Positions 21,346 to 30,837 of a stretch of 64,000 nucleotides of DNA are shown piece by piece. The notes under the pieces are model-generated. The model was not told where the DNA came from and did not search any database. It saw only the letters and a program-made list of their open reading frames with translations. Origin of the DNA: Corydoras sp. C115. Its lineage: Eukaryota > Chordata > Actinopteri > Siluriformes > Callichthyidae. The stretch is taken from contig JAFMOC010000078.1 of the NCBI GenBank assembly GCA_019802505.1, forward strand, positions 847,001 through 911,000, given 5' to 3'. Position numbers and translations under genes: made by a program. The stretch's first letter is position 1, and each line of letters starts with the position of its first letter.

Positions 21346-21748
21346 TGTATATTGAATCAATAATGTGTATCAGTACTGATGTTCAGTCATTGGTTTAGTG
21401 ATACCAATACTGACGATCTTATGTTGGTGTAGCGTACTGTACGATGGGATAAAGTCATTAAATGGATAGAAGCAGACATGTGAAACACTTTGAATGTTTT
21501 ACTACAAAGAAACATTTTCAGAAAAAGGAACTATGCACAGACAGCAGTAGCAAGTCGACAAGGAAGCACACATATAAAAAGTCCCAGCAGCACTGTTTTT
21601 CTTTCTGATAACTTAAGAAAATCTGCTGTATACATCAACTCTTCCTTTTTACATTTCAGTTCTCAAAACGAACTTTTAATACACACTTAAGTATGCTCAG
21701 ACCGAACGCCAAGCTTTTTGCTTAGTACGCTTTAGAGGCACTAAGAGT
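21346..21748. other. unassigned spacer
   Basis: No gene or repeat recognised in about 400 bp between the LINE fragment and the next SINE. A short plus frame (21490-21690) has no motif. Confidence 0.4.
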
Positions 21749-22099
21749 CCATCCATCCATTATCTTCCACTTTATCCTCTAGTAGGGTCGCGGTGGGGTT
21801 CCCTATGCCCATCCAGGGGAGAACGTTTCGGGCGCTGGGCAGACACACCCAGGACAGGCCGCCAATCCATCGCTGGGCACATAGTCACTCATACAGACAC
21901 ACACACTCTATATGGGGCAATTTGGAAAATTCAATTGATCTTGATCCATGTTTTTGGGCTGTGGGAGGAAACCGGAAAACCCAGAGGAAACCCTCCCGGA
22001 CATGGGGAGAACATGGAAACTCAATCCAGATTAAGATTCGAACCAGGAATCTCTAGCACTGAGAGGCAAACGTACTAACCACTAAGCCACCGTGCCGCC
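21749..22099 (-). mobile_element. SINE-V, full length, minus
   Basis: Tail TCCATCCATCCATTATCTTCC, head CCACCGTGCCGCCC. It ends 86 bp from the g6pc1 copy A stop codon, so the 3' UTR of that gene is either short or runs through the SINE. Confidence 0.9.
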
Positions 22100-22185
22100 C
22101 ACACTCATGAGATTAAATAAAAGATTAAACACAGAGCCATAGTCCAACACAATAAAGGCCATTTCACGGCATTCCAAAAGTGTTT

Positions 22186-25100
22186 TTAGAGGTGTTTCTT
22201 GTTCGGTAAACTCAGGACTCCAGATACGCAGTAAGGAATTATGCTGACTGTCACCAGTGGAACTGTGGCGCTCTTGCAGAACGAGAGCAAGTAGAAGAGT
22301 GCGGCGGTGTGAGTCGGAGGCTTGATGGAGTCGAAGAGGTGGAGAAGGAAAAGGGTGCTGAGGATGCAGCCCACCCTGAACGGGATGCCGGTGCTCTTCT
22401 TTCTCTCCGTATAAAGTGGCGAGTGCAGGCCCAGGCCTAAGCCAAACAGGGTGCCCATGTTCCGCAGCAGGCTGGCGAATGGAGTGGTGTCCATGTGCAC
22501 CCATGCCGGGTTCACGCACCATTTCTGGGCTTTTTCCAGCGTCCACAGCAAATCCACACCCATGGCCTTCAACAGGACGTAGAACCCCACGGCGAAGACG
22601 AGCAGGGACAAAGTGATGTTGGTGTACTTTCGCAGGCTGGCACTGTAGATCCATCGCTGACGGTTGAAGATCTCGGCCACGATCATACCTGCAGGGAAGA
22701 TGTTGGATTAGAACCTGTATTTGTCTAGCCATGGGTATGTTCTGCTAGACGAAGGCAAACTCACCTGAAATTACCCCAGCAATGACTTGATGAGGGAAGT
22801 GGGCAGCTATAAAGACTCTGGAGAGGCATACACATATCTGGACAGTCCAAAAAAGAGTCCAGAGAGTGCCACGTAGGTATCTGATGGAAACAGTTAAGCA
22901 CAGTTTGATTGATGTTCTTATTTAGAGCATTTAGGAACGTTCAGCATCGAGAGCGGGGGTGCCCATTACAAAGGTCCAATCGCAAAGGTAGAGTGGGTAG
23001 AACGAATGGCATTCATTCATTCATAATTTTCCGCTTAATGCTTTACTAGGGTCACAGGTGGTTCCCCATGTCTATCCAGGTGAGGGCATACTCACTCACA
23101 GAGACATACACAAACACACTCTATATGGGGCAATTTAGAACATTCAATGTACCTTAAAGTCATGTTTTTGGTCTGTGGGAGGAAACCGGAGAACCCGGAG
23201 GAAACCCACTCGGAAACGGGGAGAACATGGAAACTCCACCCAGATTGGGATTTGAACCCGGGAATCCCTAGCGGTGAGAGGCAGTCGTGGCCAAATAAAA
23301 TGGCCAGATCCTGGTGCCGTATTTACTGCTGCAACAGCGACACCTGTTGGCTGGTCAAGGCACAAATGGTAATGATAGGGCTTGAACGTTTAACAACATT
23401 CATTCATTATCTTCCACTTAATACTCTACTAGGGTCACAGAGGGTTCCCCATGCCCATCCAGGGGAGAACGTTTCAGGCACTGGGCAGAGACACCCAGGA
23501 CGGGGCGCCAGTCTATCGCTGGGTACACACAGACACACAAACACACTCTATATGGGGCAATTTGGGAGCATTCAATTTATTTTGAATCCATGTTTTTGGA
23601 CTGTGGGATGAAAATAGAGAACCCAGAGGAAACCCATGGGGACACGGGGAGAACATGGAAACTTCACCCAGAGTGGGATTGGAACATTGATCCCCAGTGC
23701 TGAGAAGCAGACGTGCTAACCGCTAAGCCTTAAAATTAAAATTTAGTACTTAAACTTAAAATTAGATTTAGTAGATTAATCCCAACAGTTAATTTTTGTT
23801 TGGCATGTTCTGCCTGTTGGTTAGCACGTTCTCCTCTCAGCGCTAGGGATTCCCGGTTCGAATCCCAATCTGGGTGGAGTTTCCATGTTCTCCCCGTGTC
23901 CTCGTGGGTTTCTTCCGGGTTCTCCGGTGTTCCTCCCACAGTCCAAAAACATGGATCAAGTCAATTGAATTCTTCAAATTGCCCAATATAGAGTGTGTCT
24001 GTGTGAGTGAGTGTGTGCCCAGTGATAGATTGGCGTCCTGTCCTGGGTGTATCTGCCCAGCGCCCAAAACGTTCTCCCCTGGATGGGAATGGGGAATCCC
24101 AATGGATGGATGAAAGTTCTTTCTGTATCTGTGGGTTGCCTCTGGGAGCTCTGCTATATACCCGATTTTAAAAACCAGCCAGTAGGTGTACCTCCGAATT
24201 TATTTGACTGTGTCTGCTCTGTGATGGACTATAGACTGTCCATGTTTTTTTTTTCCTGTTTGCATCAGGTCAGGTTCTCCGTCTTAGACCACAAGTAGTG
24301 TAAGTGGCTTAACCACTCAGCCACAGAGGGGTTATGTTCAGTGTGAGACAATAAACAGGACTGACGTTGGGGCAGTCATGGGCTTGTAGTTAAGCAACCA
24401 ACCTTGTGACCTGAAGGTCCCCGGTTTGATTCCTGAACCCACCAAGTACCAGGGCTGAAGTGCCCTTGGGCAAGGCACCTCCTAACCCCAATTGCTCCCT
24501 GGGCGCCGTATTCAAGGCTGCCCACCGCTCCGGGCACGTGTGCCCACTTCACCAGTGTGTGTGTGTGTGTTTCACTGCATGGATGGGTTAAATGTGGAGG
24601 ACAGATTCCTCTGTGTGTATGCACAGTAGGCAAATAAATCACTTTACTTACAGTGCCTTGGTGGATGATTTCTTTTTGCTCAGCATTATGGTGAGAATGG
24701 AGGTAACCATGGCGTAGTAAACTCCAGCCGCACCCATGGCATGTCCTGACGGACTACCTGCATCAGAATACATAGCACATCATCAGGCCTGGTAAGACAT
24801 TTTTTATTTTTCTATTATAAGGTAGGGCTTAGTGTAGTGTAGGTGGCTTAGTGGTTCGCACGTTCGCCTCTCAGCGCTAGGGCTTCCCGGTTCGAATCCC
24901 CATCTGGGTGGAGTTTCCATGTTCTCCCCGTGTCTGCGTGGGTTTCCTCCGGGTTCTCCGGTTTCCTCCCACGGTCCAAAAACATGGATCAAGTCAATTG
25001 AATTCTCCAAATTGGCCCATATAGAGAGTGTTTGTGTGAGTGAGTGTGTGCCCAGCGATGGATTGGCGCCCTGTCCTGGGTGTATCTGCCCAGCGCCCGA

Positions 25101-27992
25101 GACGTTCTCCCCTGGATGGGCATGGGAACCCCACCGCGACCCTAATAGAGGATAAAGCGGGAGATAATGGATGAATGTATTATAAGGTAATTATATTCTA
25201 AACAATTATTTTCTAGACTTTTCTAGAGTTTGTTGTATACTATCTATACTATTAAAGAGAACAATGCAAGAGCACATCTGTCTCATAACTGTGGATTTAT
25301 GTACTGTGGAATTTCCATGTTTTCCGTTCTCCCTCCGTCTGGGTTCCCCGGTTTCCTCCCATAGTCCAAAAAACATGGATTAAAAGAAAATTGGTTGCTT
25401 TAAATTGCCACTATATAAAGTGTGTTTGAGTGAGTTTGTGAGTTTGGATTGGTGGCCTGTCCTGAGTGTATCCACCCAGCGTCTAAAACGGTCTCACAGC
25501 CATGGGTTTGTGGTTAAGGTATCAGCCTTGCGACCTGAAGGTCCCTGGTTTGATTCCCAAGTCCACTATGTACTATGGCTGAAGTTCCCTTGGGCAAGGC
25601 ACATAACCCAATTGCCCCCAGGTGCTGTTTACAAGGCTGCCCAGTGCTGCGGGCATGTGTGCTCACTTCACTCACAATGTGGAGGACAGATTCCTCTGTG
25701 TGTTAGTACTACAGTATATGATATATCACTATGTATCCACCCAACACCTAAAACTTCTCCGCTGGATTGCGAAGAATACCCCTCTCCCCCACCAGGGGTG
25801 AGTGTACAGCATGACACCCCTGGAGCAATCAGGGTTAAGGGTCTTGCTCGAATCCCAATCTGGGTGGAGTTTCCATGTTCTCCCCGTGTCTGCGTGGGTT
25901 TCCTCCGGGTTCTCCGGTTTCCTCCCACAGTCCAAAAACATGGATCAAGTCAATTGAATTCTCAAAATTGCCCCATATAGAGTGTGTCTGTGTGAGTGAG
26001 TGTGTGCCCAGCGATGGATTGGCGCCCAACACCACCCAACACTCTCCGCTGGATTGCGAAGAATACCCCTCTCCCCCACCAGGGGTGAGTGTACAGCATG
26101 ACACCCCTGGAGCAATCAGGGTTAAGGGTCTTGCTCAAGGACCCACATTGGTTACCTCAGTGGACCTGGGATTTAAACCCACAACCCTTGGATTTCTAGC
26201 CCAACACCCTAACCACTGAGCCACCACACCCCATGTGATGAGATGAGAACAAGTCAAGCTCACACACCTGGACCAGTTTCACAGGTCATGGGAAACTGTT
26301 CAATGTGAGGCGCAGAGGTGTTGCTGTAGTACGACGTCTCATGGACCCACCAGTATGGACGCTCTCCAAAGAGGATCCTTAAAGAATTAAAGAATTAATC
26401 ACAAGATGTTTAGAATGAAAAGTTAAAGGAGATAAATGTAAACTGGAATCTATTGAATCAGTAGAGCTTTTTTCTATTCATTCATTCATTATCTCCTGCT
26501 TTATCCTCTATTAGGGTCGCAGTGGGGTTCCCCATGCCCATCCAGGGGAGAACGTTTCTGGGTGTATCTGGCGCTGGGCAGATACACCCAGGGCAGGGCG
26601 CCAATCCATCGCTGGGCACACACTCACTCACACACACACACTCTATATGGGGCAATTTGGAGAATTCAATTGACTTGATCCATGTTTTTGGACTGTGGGA
26701 GGAAACCAGAGAACCCACGCGGACACGGGGAGAACATGGAAACTCCACCCAGATGGGGATTCAAACCGGGAATCCCTAGTGCTGAGAAGCGAACGTGCTA
26801 AACACTAAGCCACCGTGCCGCCCCATTATTTAATACTATACATAAAAACTAGGGTCATGGGGAAGGGACAGCCAGGATTAAATAATGGGGCGGCACGGTG
26901 GCTTAGTGGTTAGCACGTTCATCTCTCAGCACTGGGGATTCACAGTTCGAATCCCCACCTGAGTGGAGTTTCCATGTTCTCCCCGTGTCCGCTTGGGTTT
27001 GCTCCAGGTTCTCCGGTTTCCTCCCACAGTCCAAAAACATGGATCAAGTCAATTGAGTTCTCCAAATTGCCCCATATAGAGTCTGTTTGTGTGAGTGAGT
27101 GTGTGTCCAGCGATAGATTGGTGCCCTGTCCTGGGTGTATCTGCCCAGTGGCCGAAACGTTCTCCCCTGGAACCCCCCCCAGACCCTAATATAGGATAAA
27201 CAGGAAGGTAATGGATGGATGGATGGATTAAATAACAATGAGGTGAGATATTAAGATGTTTTCCATCAAACATCAAATGAAATCTAAGAAAGACCTTTAT
27301 GTTAAAATATGGAACCCATGTGTTGAATTACCATGTCCTCTTTAATTAACTTTTAATTATTAACAGGGCGGCACGGTAGCTGAGGATCCAGGTTTAAATC
27401 CCATTCATTCTAGGTGGAGTTTCCATGTTCTCCCCGTGTCCGTGTGGGTTTCCTCCGGGTTCTCTGGTTTCCTCCCACAGTTCAAAAACATGGCTTCAAT
27501 GTAAATTGAATGCTCTAAATTGCCCAATATAGTGTGTGTGTGTCTGTGTGAGTGAGTGTGTGCCCAGTGATAGATTGGCACCCTGTCCTGGGTGTTTCTG
27601 CCCAACGCCCAAAACATTCTCCCCTGGATGGGCATGGGGAACCCCCCCCGTGACTCTAATAGAGGCAAGTTTCTTTATATACTTAATCATGATAGGTACA
27701 GCACAAAAACATGGATTTAATGTAAATTGAATGCTCTAAATTGCCCCATATAGTGTGTGTCTGTGTGACTGAGTGTGTGCCCAATGATAGATTGGTCCCC
27801 TGTCGTGGGTGTATCTGCCCAGCACCCGAAATGTTCTCCACTGGATGGGCATGGGGACAAAAACCCTCAAAGGTCCCCCGAGCTTGATGCCTGCGATTCC
27901 GGGTCCCAACATGTACTATGACTGATGTGCCATTGGGAAAGGCACCTAACCCAAATTGGGTGCTGTGTGCAAGGCTGTCCACCGCTCGGGGA

Positions 27993-28032
<40 letters not shown>

Positions 28033-28566
28033 CACTGCACAAATGGGTTCAATGTGGAGGACAAATTCCTCTGTGTATACGCACTGTAGGCAAAATCGAT
28101 CACCTTATCACTATCACTAATCTAACTTAACTGCGCAGTTGTCTTCGTACAGGCCACCTTTAATGTCGTAAACATTCCTATAACTTGAAAAAAGTATATA
28201 TACCTAATGGTCTCGCATTTTACCTTAATGCTTATAATAATTCAATGATATCTTATAAAATAAAACAATTCGAAATACTTTAGTTGTGTACAAGTGGAGG
28301 CAATTGTTCAAAGTTGTAATATATCTTTGCTTATACCATTTGAAGACGAGGTTGAGCCAGTCCCCGACCACTGCCACCCAGATGAGCTTGATGCCCACGG
28401 TTTCTCGGAGATGGAACCAGATGGGGAAAAAGATAAAGAAGGTGTTGCGCAGGTCGGCAGCGAACGAGACGAACAGGAACCAGCCCTGTGCGTCCCTGAA
28501 GTGTGTCTGCAGATACTGGGTGCTGCTCACCCCGTAGCCGTGCATAGCATCCATAAGGGTGGTCAT
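22186..28566 (-). CDS. g6pc1: Glucose-6-phosphatase catalytic subunit, copy A (5 exons)
   Basis: ER multi-pass membrane phosphatase that hydrolyses glucose-6-phosphate to glucose, the last step of gluconeogenesis and glycogenolysis. Coding exons in transcript order: 28337-28566, 26268-26377, 24652-24757, 22765-22880, 22186-22688. Sizes 230/110/106/116 match the human gene as I recall it; the product is 354 aa. Human-numbered active-site residues are all present: K76, R83 (GERPYWW), H119 (PSGHAMG), R170 and H176 (SRVFIAAHFPHQ). The N96 glycosylation sequon (YYSNTS) is kept. The C-terminus KKHL is a KKXX ER-retrieval signal. Start chosen at MTTLMDAMHG, which aligns with the human start. Which duplicate is a.1 or a.2 cannot be told. 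Confidence 0.96.
23010..23288 (-). mobile_element. SINE-V, minus, diverged
   Basis: Tail CATTCATTCATAATTTTCCGC; the block between the tail and CACTCACAGAG is shortened; ends in GGTGAGAGGCA without the head. In g6pc1 copy A intron 3. Confidence 0.8.
23398..23728 (-). mobile_element. SINE-V, minus, diverged
   Basis: Tail CATTCATTATCTTCCAC; head degraded to CGCTAAGCCTTAAAA. In g6pc1 copy A intron 3, tail 110 bp from the preceding copy. Confidence 0.82.
23816..24112 (+). mobile_element. SINE-V, plus, both ends shortened
   Basis: Starts at GTTGGTTAGCACG (A box partly lost) and ends GGATGGGAATGGGGAATCCC, then directly ATGGATGGATG; the CGACCCTAATAGAGGATAAAG block is deleted. Confidence 0.88.
24368..24651 (+). 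mobile_element. SINE-C, full length, plus, abutting a splice site
   Basis: tRNA-like head GGGCTTGTAGTTAAGCAACC with GGTTTGATTCC, a CCTTGGGCAAGGCACCT block, GGAGGACAGATTCCTCTGTG, and tail AAATAAATCACTTTACTT. The tail ends at the exon 3 donor of g6pc1 copy A (exon edge 24652), so the intron's first bases on the minus strand (GTAAGTAAAGTGATTTATTT) read into the SINE tail. Confidence 0.8.
24825..25177 (+). mobile_element. SINE-V, full length, plus, TSD
   Basis: 12-bp perfect TSD TATTATAAGGTA at 24813-24824 and 25178-25189. The start carries an atypical GGGCTTAGTGTAGTGTAGG before TGGCTTAGTGG. Confidence 0.94.
25303..25496 (+). mobile_element. SINE-V, truncated and diverged, plus
   Basis: GTGGAATTTCCATGTTTTCC through TTTCCTCCCATAGTCC to CCCAGCGTCTAAAACGGTCTC. 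The head and tail are missing; it runs into SINE-C. Confidence 0.75.
25493..25735 (+). mobile_element. SINE-C, plus
   Basis: CCATGGGTTTGTGGTTAAGG head, GGTTTGATTCCC box, CTTGGGCAAGGCAC and GGAGGACAGATTCCTCTGTG blocks as in the copy at 24368; the tail is diverged (ATATGATATATCAC). Confidence 0.75.
25741..26235 (-). mobile_element. SINE-E, minus, with internal duplication and SINE-V insert
   Basis: The right end is a tRNA-like head read on the minus strand (AACCACTGAGCCACCAC and CCTGGGATTTAAACCC at 26167-26225). A stretch of about 87 bp (GGATTGCGAAGAATACCCCT to GGGTTAAGGGTCTTGCTC) occurs twice, 25763-25849 and 26051-26136. Between the copies lies a SINE-V fragment, 25850-26028, lacking head start and tail. 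Confidence 0.7.
25850..26028 (+). mobile_element. SINE-V internal fragment, plus
   Basis: Runs from TCGAATCCCAATCTGGGTGG (B box onward) to CAGCGATGGATTGGCGCCC. Both ends are internal SINE positions, so this is not a simple retroposition. Sequence is near consensus. Confidence 0.88.
26477..26823 (-). mobile_element. SINE-V, full length, minus
   Basis: The GGGCAGATACACCC block is partly repeated (CTGGGTGTATCTGGCGCTGGGCAGATACACCC), forming a small hairpin near 26558-26590. Head CCACCGTGCCGCCCC. Lies 100 bp from exon 2 of g6pc1 copy A, in intron 1. Confidence 0.9.
26886..27224 (+). mobile_element. SINE-V, full length, plus, TSD
   Basis: 11-bp TSD GGATTAAATAA at 26875-26885 and 27225-27235. Stands head to head with the preceding minus copy; the two heads with ATTATTTAAT/ATTAAATAAT form an inverted repeat. 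Confidence 0.92.
27366..27665 (+). mobile_element. SINE-V, plus, diverged head
   Basis: Head GGCGGCACGGTAGCTGAGG followed by a deletion into the B-box region (GGTTTAAATCCC). Ends at CTCTAATAGAGG without the GAATGA tail. Confidence 0.85.
27703..27857 (+). mobile_element. SINE-V internal fragment, plus
   Basis: CAAAAACATGGATTTAATGT to GGATGGGCATGGGGA, sharing the unusual TTTAATGTAAATTGAATGCTC variant with the copy just upstream, so the two may be a local duplication. Confidence 0.82.
27866..28112 (+). mobile_element. SINE-C fragment, plus
   Basis: GGGAAAGGCACCTAACCC, CAAGGCTGTCCACCGCTCGG, a (GT)n expansion at about 27997-28030, then GGAGGACAAATTCCTCTGTG. The head is lost at the junction with SINE-V. 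Confidence 0.72.
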
Positions 28567-28651
28567 TCTGAAGCTCCTTGACTCTAGAGAAGAATAGCCC
28601 TGTATTGATATCTCATAGAAGCCCGATGGCTCTGTGCCTGCGGGCTCAGGC

Positions 28652-28660
28652 CCTTATATC
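28652..28660 (-). promoter_or_regulatory. candidate TATA box, g6pc1 copy A
   Basis: The minus strand reads GGATATAAGGGCC about 90 bp upstream of the ATG, a suitable place for a TATA box with a short 5' UTR. Inference from position and sequence. Confidence 0.55.
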
Positions 28661-28693
28661 CGAGGACCCACCACCTGAACGCATGGACAGTGC

Positions 28694-28706
28694 TGACCTT
28701 TGGAAC
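28694..28706. promoter_or_regulatory. candidate HNF4 (DR1-like) site, g6pc1 copy A
   Basis: TGACCTTTGGAAC on the plus strand is GTTCCAAAGGTCA on the gene strand: two nuclear-receptor half-sites with one-base spacing, 35-45 bp upstream of the candidate TATA box. HNF4-alpha is an established G6PC activator in mammals. Confidence 0.45.
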
Positions 28707-28759
28707 TTGCACGCATAATAAAACACAGGGGTGAAAGAGAGAAAGTCAGAGTCGGAGAA

Positions 28760-28799
28760 CAGCATGTTTGTGGAATGTCCATGGAACACAAACATGCTG
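28760..28799. promoter_or_regulatory. 13-bp perfect palindrome with paired forkhead-like motifs
   Basis: CAGCATGTTTGTG (28760-28772) and its exact reverse complement CACAAACATGCTG (28787-28799) with a 14-bp spacer, about 195-235 bp upstream of the copy A ATG. Each arm contains TGTTTG/CAAACA, the forkhead core. The mammalian G6PC promoter has insulin-response elements bound by FOXO1; equivalence here is inference. Confidence 0.5.
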
Positions 28800-29048
28800 A
28801 GGGGAGGGATTTTAACTGAAGGGGTTTAAACTCTGATTGAACTCTGATAATGAGGACACGGAGTCCTAATTACTATCCCTTTTAAAGCGTTTCATACCAA
28901 AATAATGCTATAAATACTTTTTGGATATAATACCCTGCATTAAATCATCTTATCTAGGCCATCTAGAACAATATCTAGTACTTGTGATGTGTTCCTTTGA
29001 ACTGGGGTCAATCAAAGCAATATGTTTAATATAAAAAAATCCAGTCTA

Positions 29049-29366
29049 GAGCGGCACAGTGGTTTAGTGGTGTTCCATGTTCTCCCCGTGTCCGCCTGGG
29101 TTTCCTCAGGGTTCTCTGGTTTCCTCCCACAGTCCAAAAACATGGATTCAAGGTCAATTGAATGCTCTAAATTGCCCTATATACCCTATGTGTGTTTGGG
29201 TGTGTGTCTGTGTGAGCGAGTGTGTGCTCAAAGATGGATTGGCGCCCTGTCCTGGGTGTATCTGAAACGTTCTCCCAGAACCCGAAACGTTCTCCCCTGG
29301 ATGGGAACCTCCCCCCCACCCCCAACCCATGGCCCTAGTAGAGGATTAAGCAGAAAATAATGAGAT
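29049..29366 (+). mobile_element. SINE-V, plus, head deletion
   Basis: GCGGCACAGTGGTTTAGTGG jumps directly to TGTTCCATGTTCTCCCC, losing the B box. AACGTTCTCCC is duplicated near 29268 and 29286. Ends GATTAAGCAGAAAATAATGAG. Confidence 0.85.
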
Positions 29367-29376
29367 GAAAATGGAA

Positions 29377-29650
29377 GTAGTTCGAATCCCAATCTGGGCG
29401 GAGTTTGCATGTTCTCCCCGTGTCTGGCTGGGTTTCCTCTGGGTTCTCTGGTTTCCTCCCACAGTTCAAAAACATGGATTCAAGGTAAATAAAATGCTCT
29501 TAATTGCCCCATATAGTGTGTCTGTGTGAGTGAGTGTGTGCCCAGCGATAGATTGGCGCCCTGTCCTGGGTGTATCTGCCCAGCGCCTGGATGGGCATGG
29601 AGAACTACCCTGCGACCTTAATAGCGTATTAAATGAAAGATAATGAATGA
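29377..29650 (+). mobile_element. SINE-V, 5'-truncated, plus
   Basis: Begins at the B box (AGTTCGAATCCCAATC) only ten bases after the previous copy's tail and ends GATAATGAATGAATAATT; probably inserted in tandem with its neighbour. Confidence 0.85.
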
Positions 29651-29687
29651 ATAATTAATTCAAAGTTATTACACTTGCACTGGACGT

Positions 29688-29884
29688 GGTAGCTCAGTGG
29701 TTAGGGTGTTGAGTTATCAATCTGAAGGTTGGGGGTTCAAATCCCAGGTCCACTGAAGTTACCAGTGTGGGTCCTTGAGCAAGACCCTTGACCCTCATTG
29801 CTCCAGGGATGTTGTGATGAACCCTGTGCTCACCTTGGAAGTCGCTTTGGATAAAAGCGTCCAATAAATGACCTAATGTAAATG
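29688..29884 (+). mobile_element. SINE-B, full length, plus
   Basis: The best SINE-B copy: GTGGTAGCTCAGTGGTTAGG, GGGGTTCAAATCCC, CTCCAGGGATGTTGT, AAGTCGCTTTGGATAAAAGC, GTCCAATAAATG and a CTAATGTAAATG tail. The 3' GTCGCTTTGGATAAAAGCG block is shared with several tail-only fragments. Confidence 0.82.
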
Positions 29885-29964
29885 TTTGAGTGCTTTTTCA
29901 AATACGTTTAATGAAATACCAATTAATATCGAAAGTAATCGATCGCCATTGCTCATCATTCTCT

Positions 29965-30405
29965 ATCCATCCGTCCATTCATTTCCACTTTATCCTCTAC
30001 TAGGGTCGCGGTGGGGTTCCCCATGCCCATCCAGGGGAGAACGTTTTGGGCACTGGGCAGATACACCCAAGACAGAGTGCCAATCTATCGCTGGGCACAC
30101 ACTCACTCACACAGACACACTCTATATGGGGCAATTTGGAGAATTGAATTGACCTTGATCCATGATTTTGGACTGTGAGAGGAAACGGAGAACCCGGAGG
30201 AAACCCACGTGGACACGGGGAGAACATGGAAACATTTTTTTAAAGGCTTTTCATTCTGTAAAGCTGCTTTGTGACAATGTACTGTTGTAAAAAGCGCTCT
30301 ATAAATAAATAACTTGAACTTGAAACTCCACCCAGATTGGGATTCGAACAGGGAATCCCTAGCACTGAGAGGAGAACGTGCTAACCACTAAGCCACCGTG
30401 CCGCC
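29965..30405 (-). mobile_element. SINE-V, minus, interrupted by a LINE tail
   Basis: Reads from CATCCGTCCATTCATTTCC to GGAGAACATGGAAAC (30233), is broken by an inserted L2-like tail, then resumes at AACTCCACCCAGATTGGG and ends at CCACCGTGCCGCCC. A nested insertion with a clear order of events. Confidence 0.92.
30234..30327 (+). mobile_element. L2-like LINE tail nested in SINE-V
   Basis: TTTAAAGGCTTTTCATTCTG, AAAGCTGCTTTGTGACAATG, AAAAAGCGCTCTATAAATAA and an AACTTGAACTTG tail, near-identical to 31254-31345. A severely 5'-truncated insertion of under 100 bp. Confidence 0.75.
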
Positions 30406-30837
30406 CATGCTCATCATTCTCATGTAATAGTATTTTTTTTACTACCTACCATACTTACCCAGCTTCCCTGTCAAAAGCCTGCCCCTCTCCCTGCACCTCT
30501 CTGCTGCTGTCTTCACCTACAACCTGCTGTTGCTGGAGTGATGCTGTCTTAGAGGACGTGGAGGCTACTACAGCAGCGAAAATGTCTGTGATCTTGGCAC
30601 GTGTCAAAACTATAAATCAACTCTATTTTCTATGTTTTATAAATCCTCTACTGTCTAAAGTACAACAACTTTGGAACGATGAGAGTGGTGGTTGTCATAG
30701 AGATAAAAAAGAATATTAGGTGTATAGGTTTATCTGACATTTGTATTGTCAGATTCCAAAAATACGTTCAGGTAACAGAAATGTGTTCCAACACTGAAAT
30801 GTCAGACTTTTTACTGAGATATAATGTTGGTTTGTAA
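30406..30837. other. unassigned spacer
   Basis: No gene recognised between the two g6pc1 copies here. A 113-codon plus frame (30378-30719) begins inside the SINE and has no familiar motif; I treat it as chance. Confidence 0.45.

Noticed and set aside
22082..22732. A 216-codon minus frame overlapping g6pc1 copy A exon 5
   Set aside because: It is a shadow frame; the correct frame encodes the glucose-6-phosphatase C-terminus with family motifs.
30378..30719. 113-codon plus frame between the two g6pc1 genes
   Set aside because: It starts inside a SINE-V head, shows no domain and no splice context; most likely chance.
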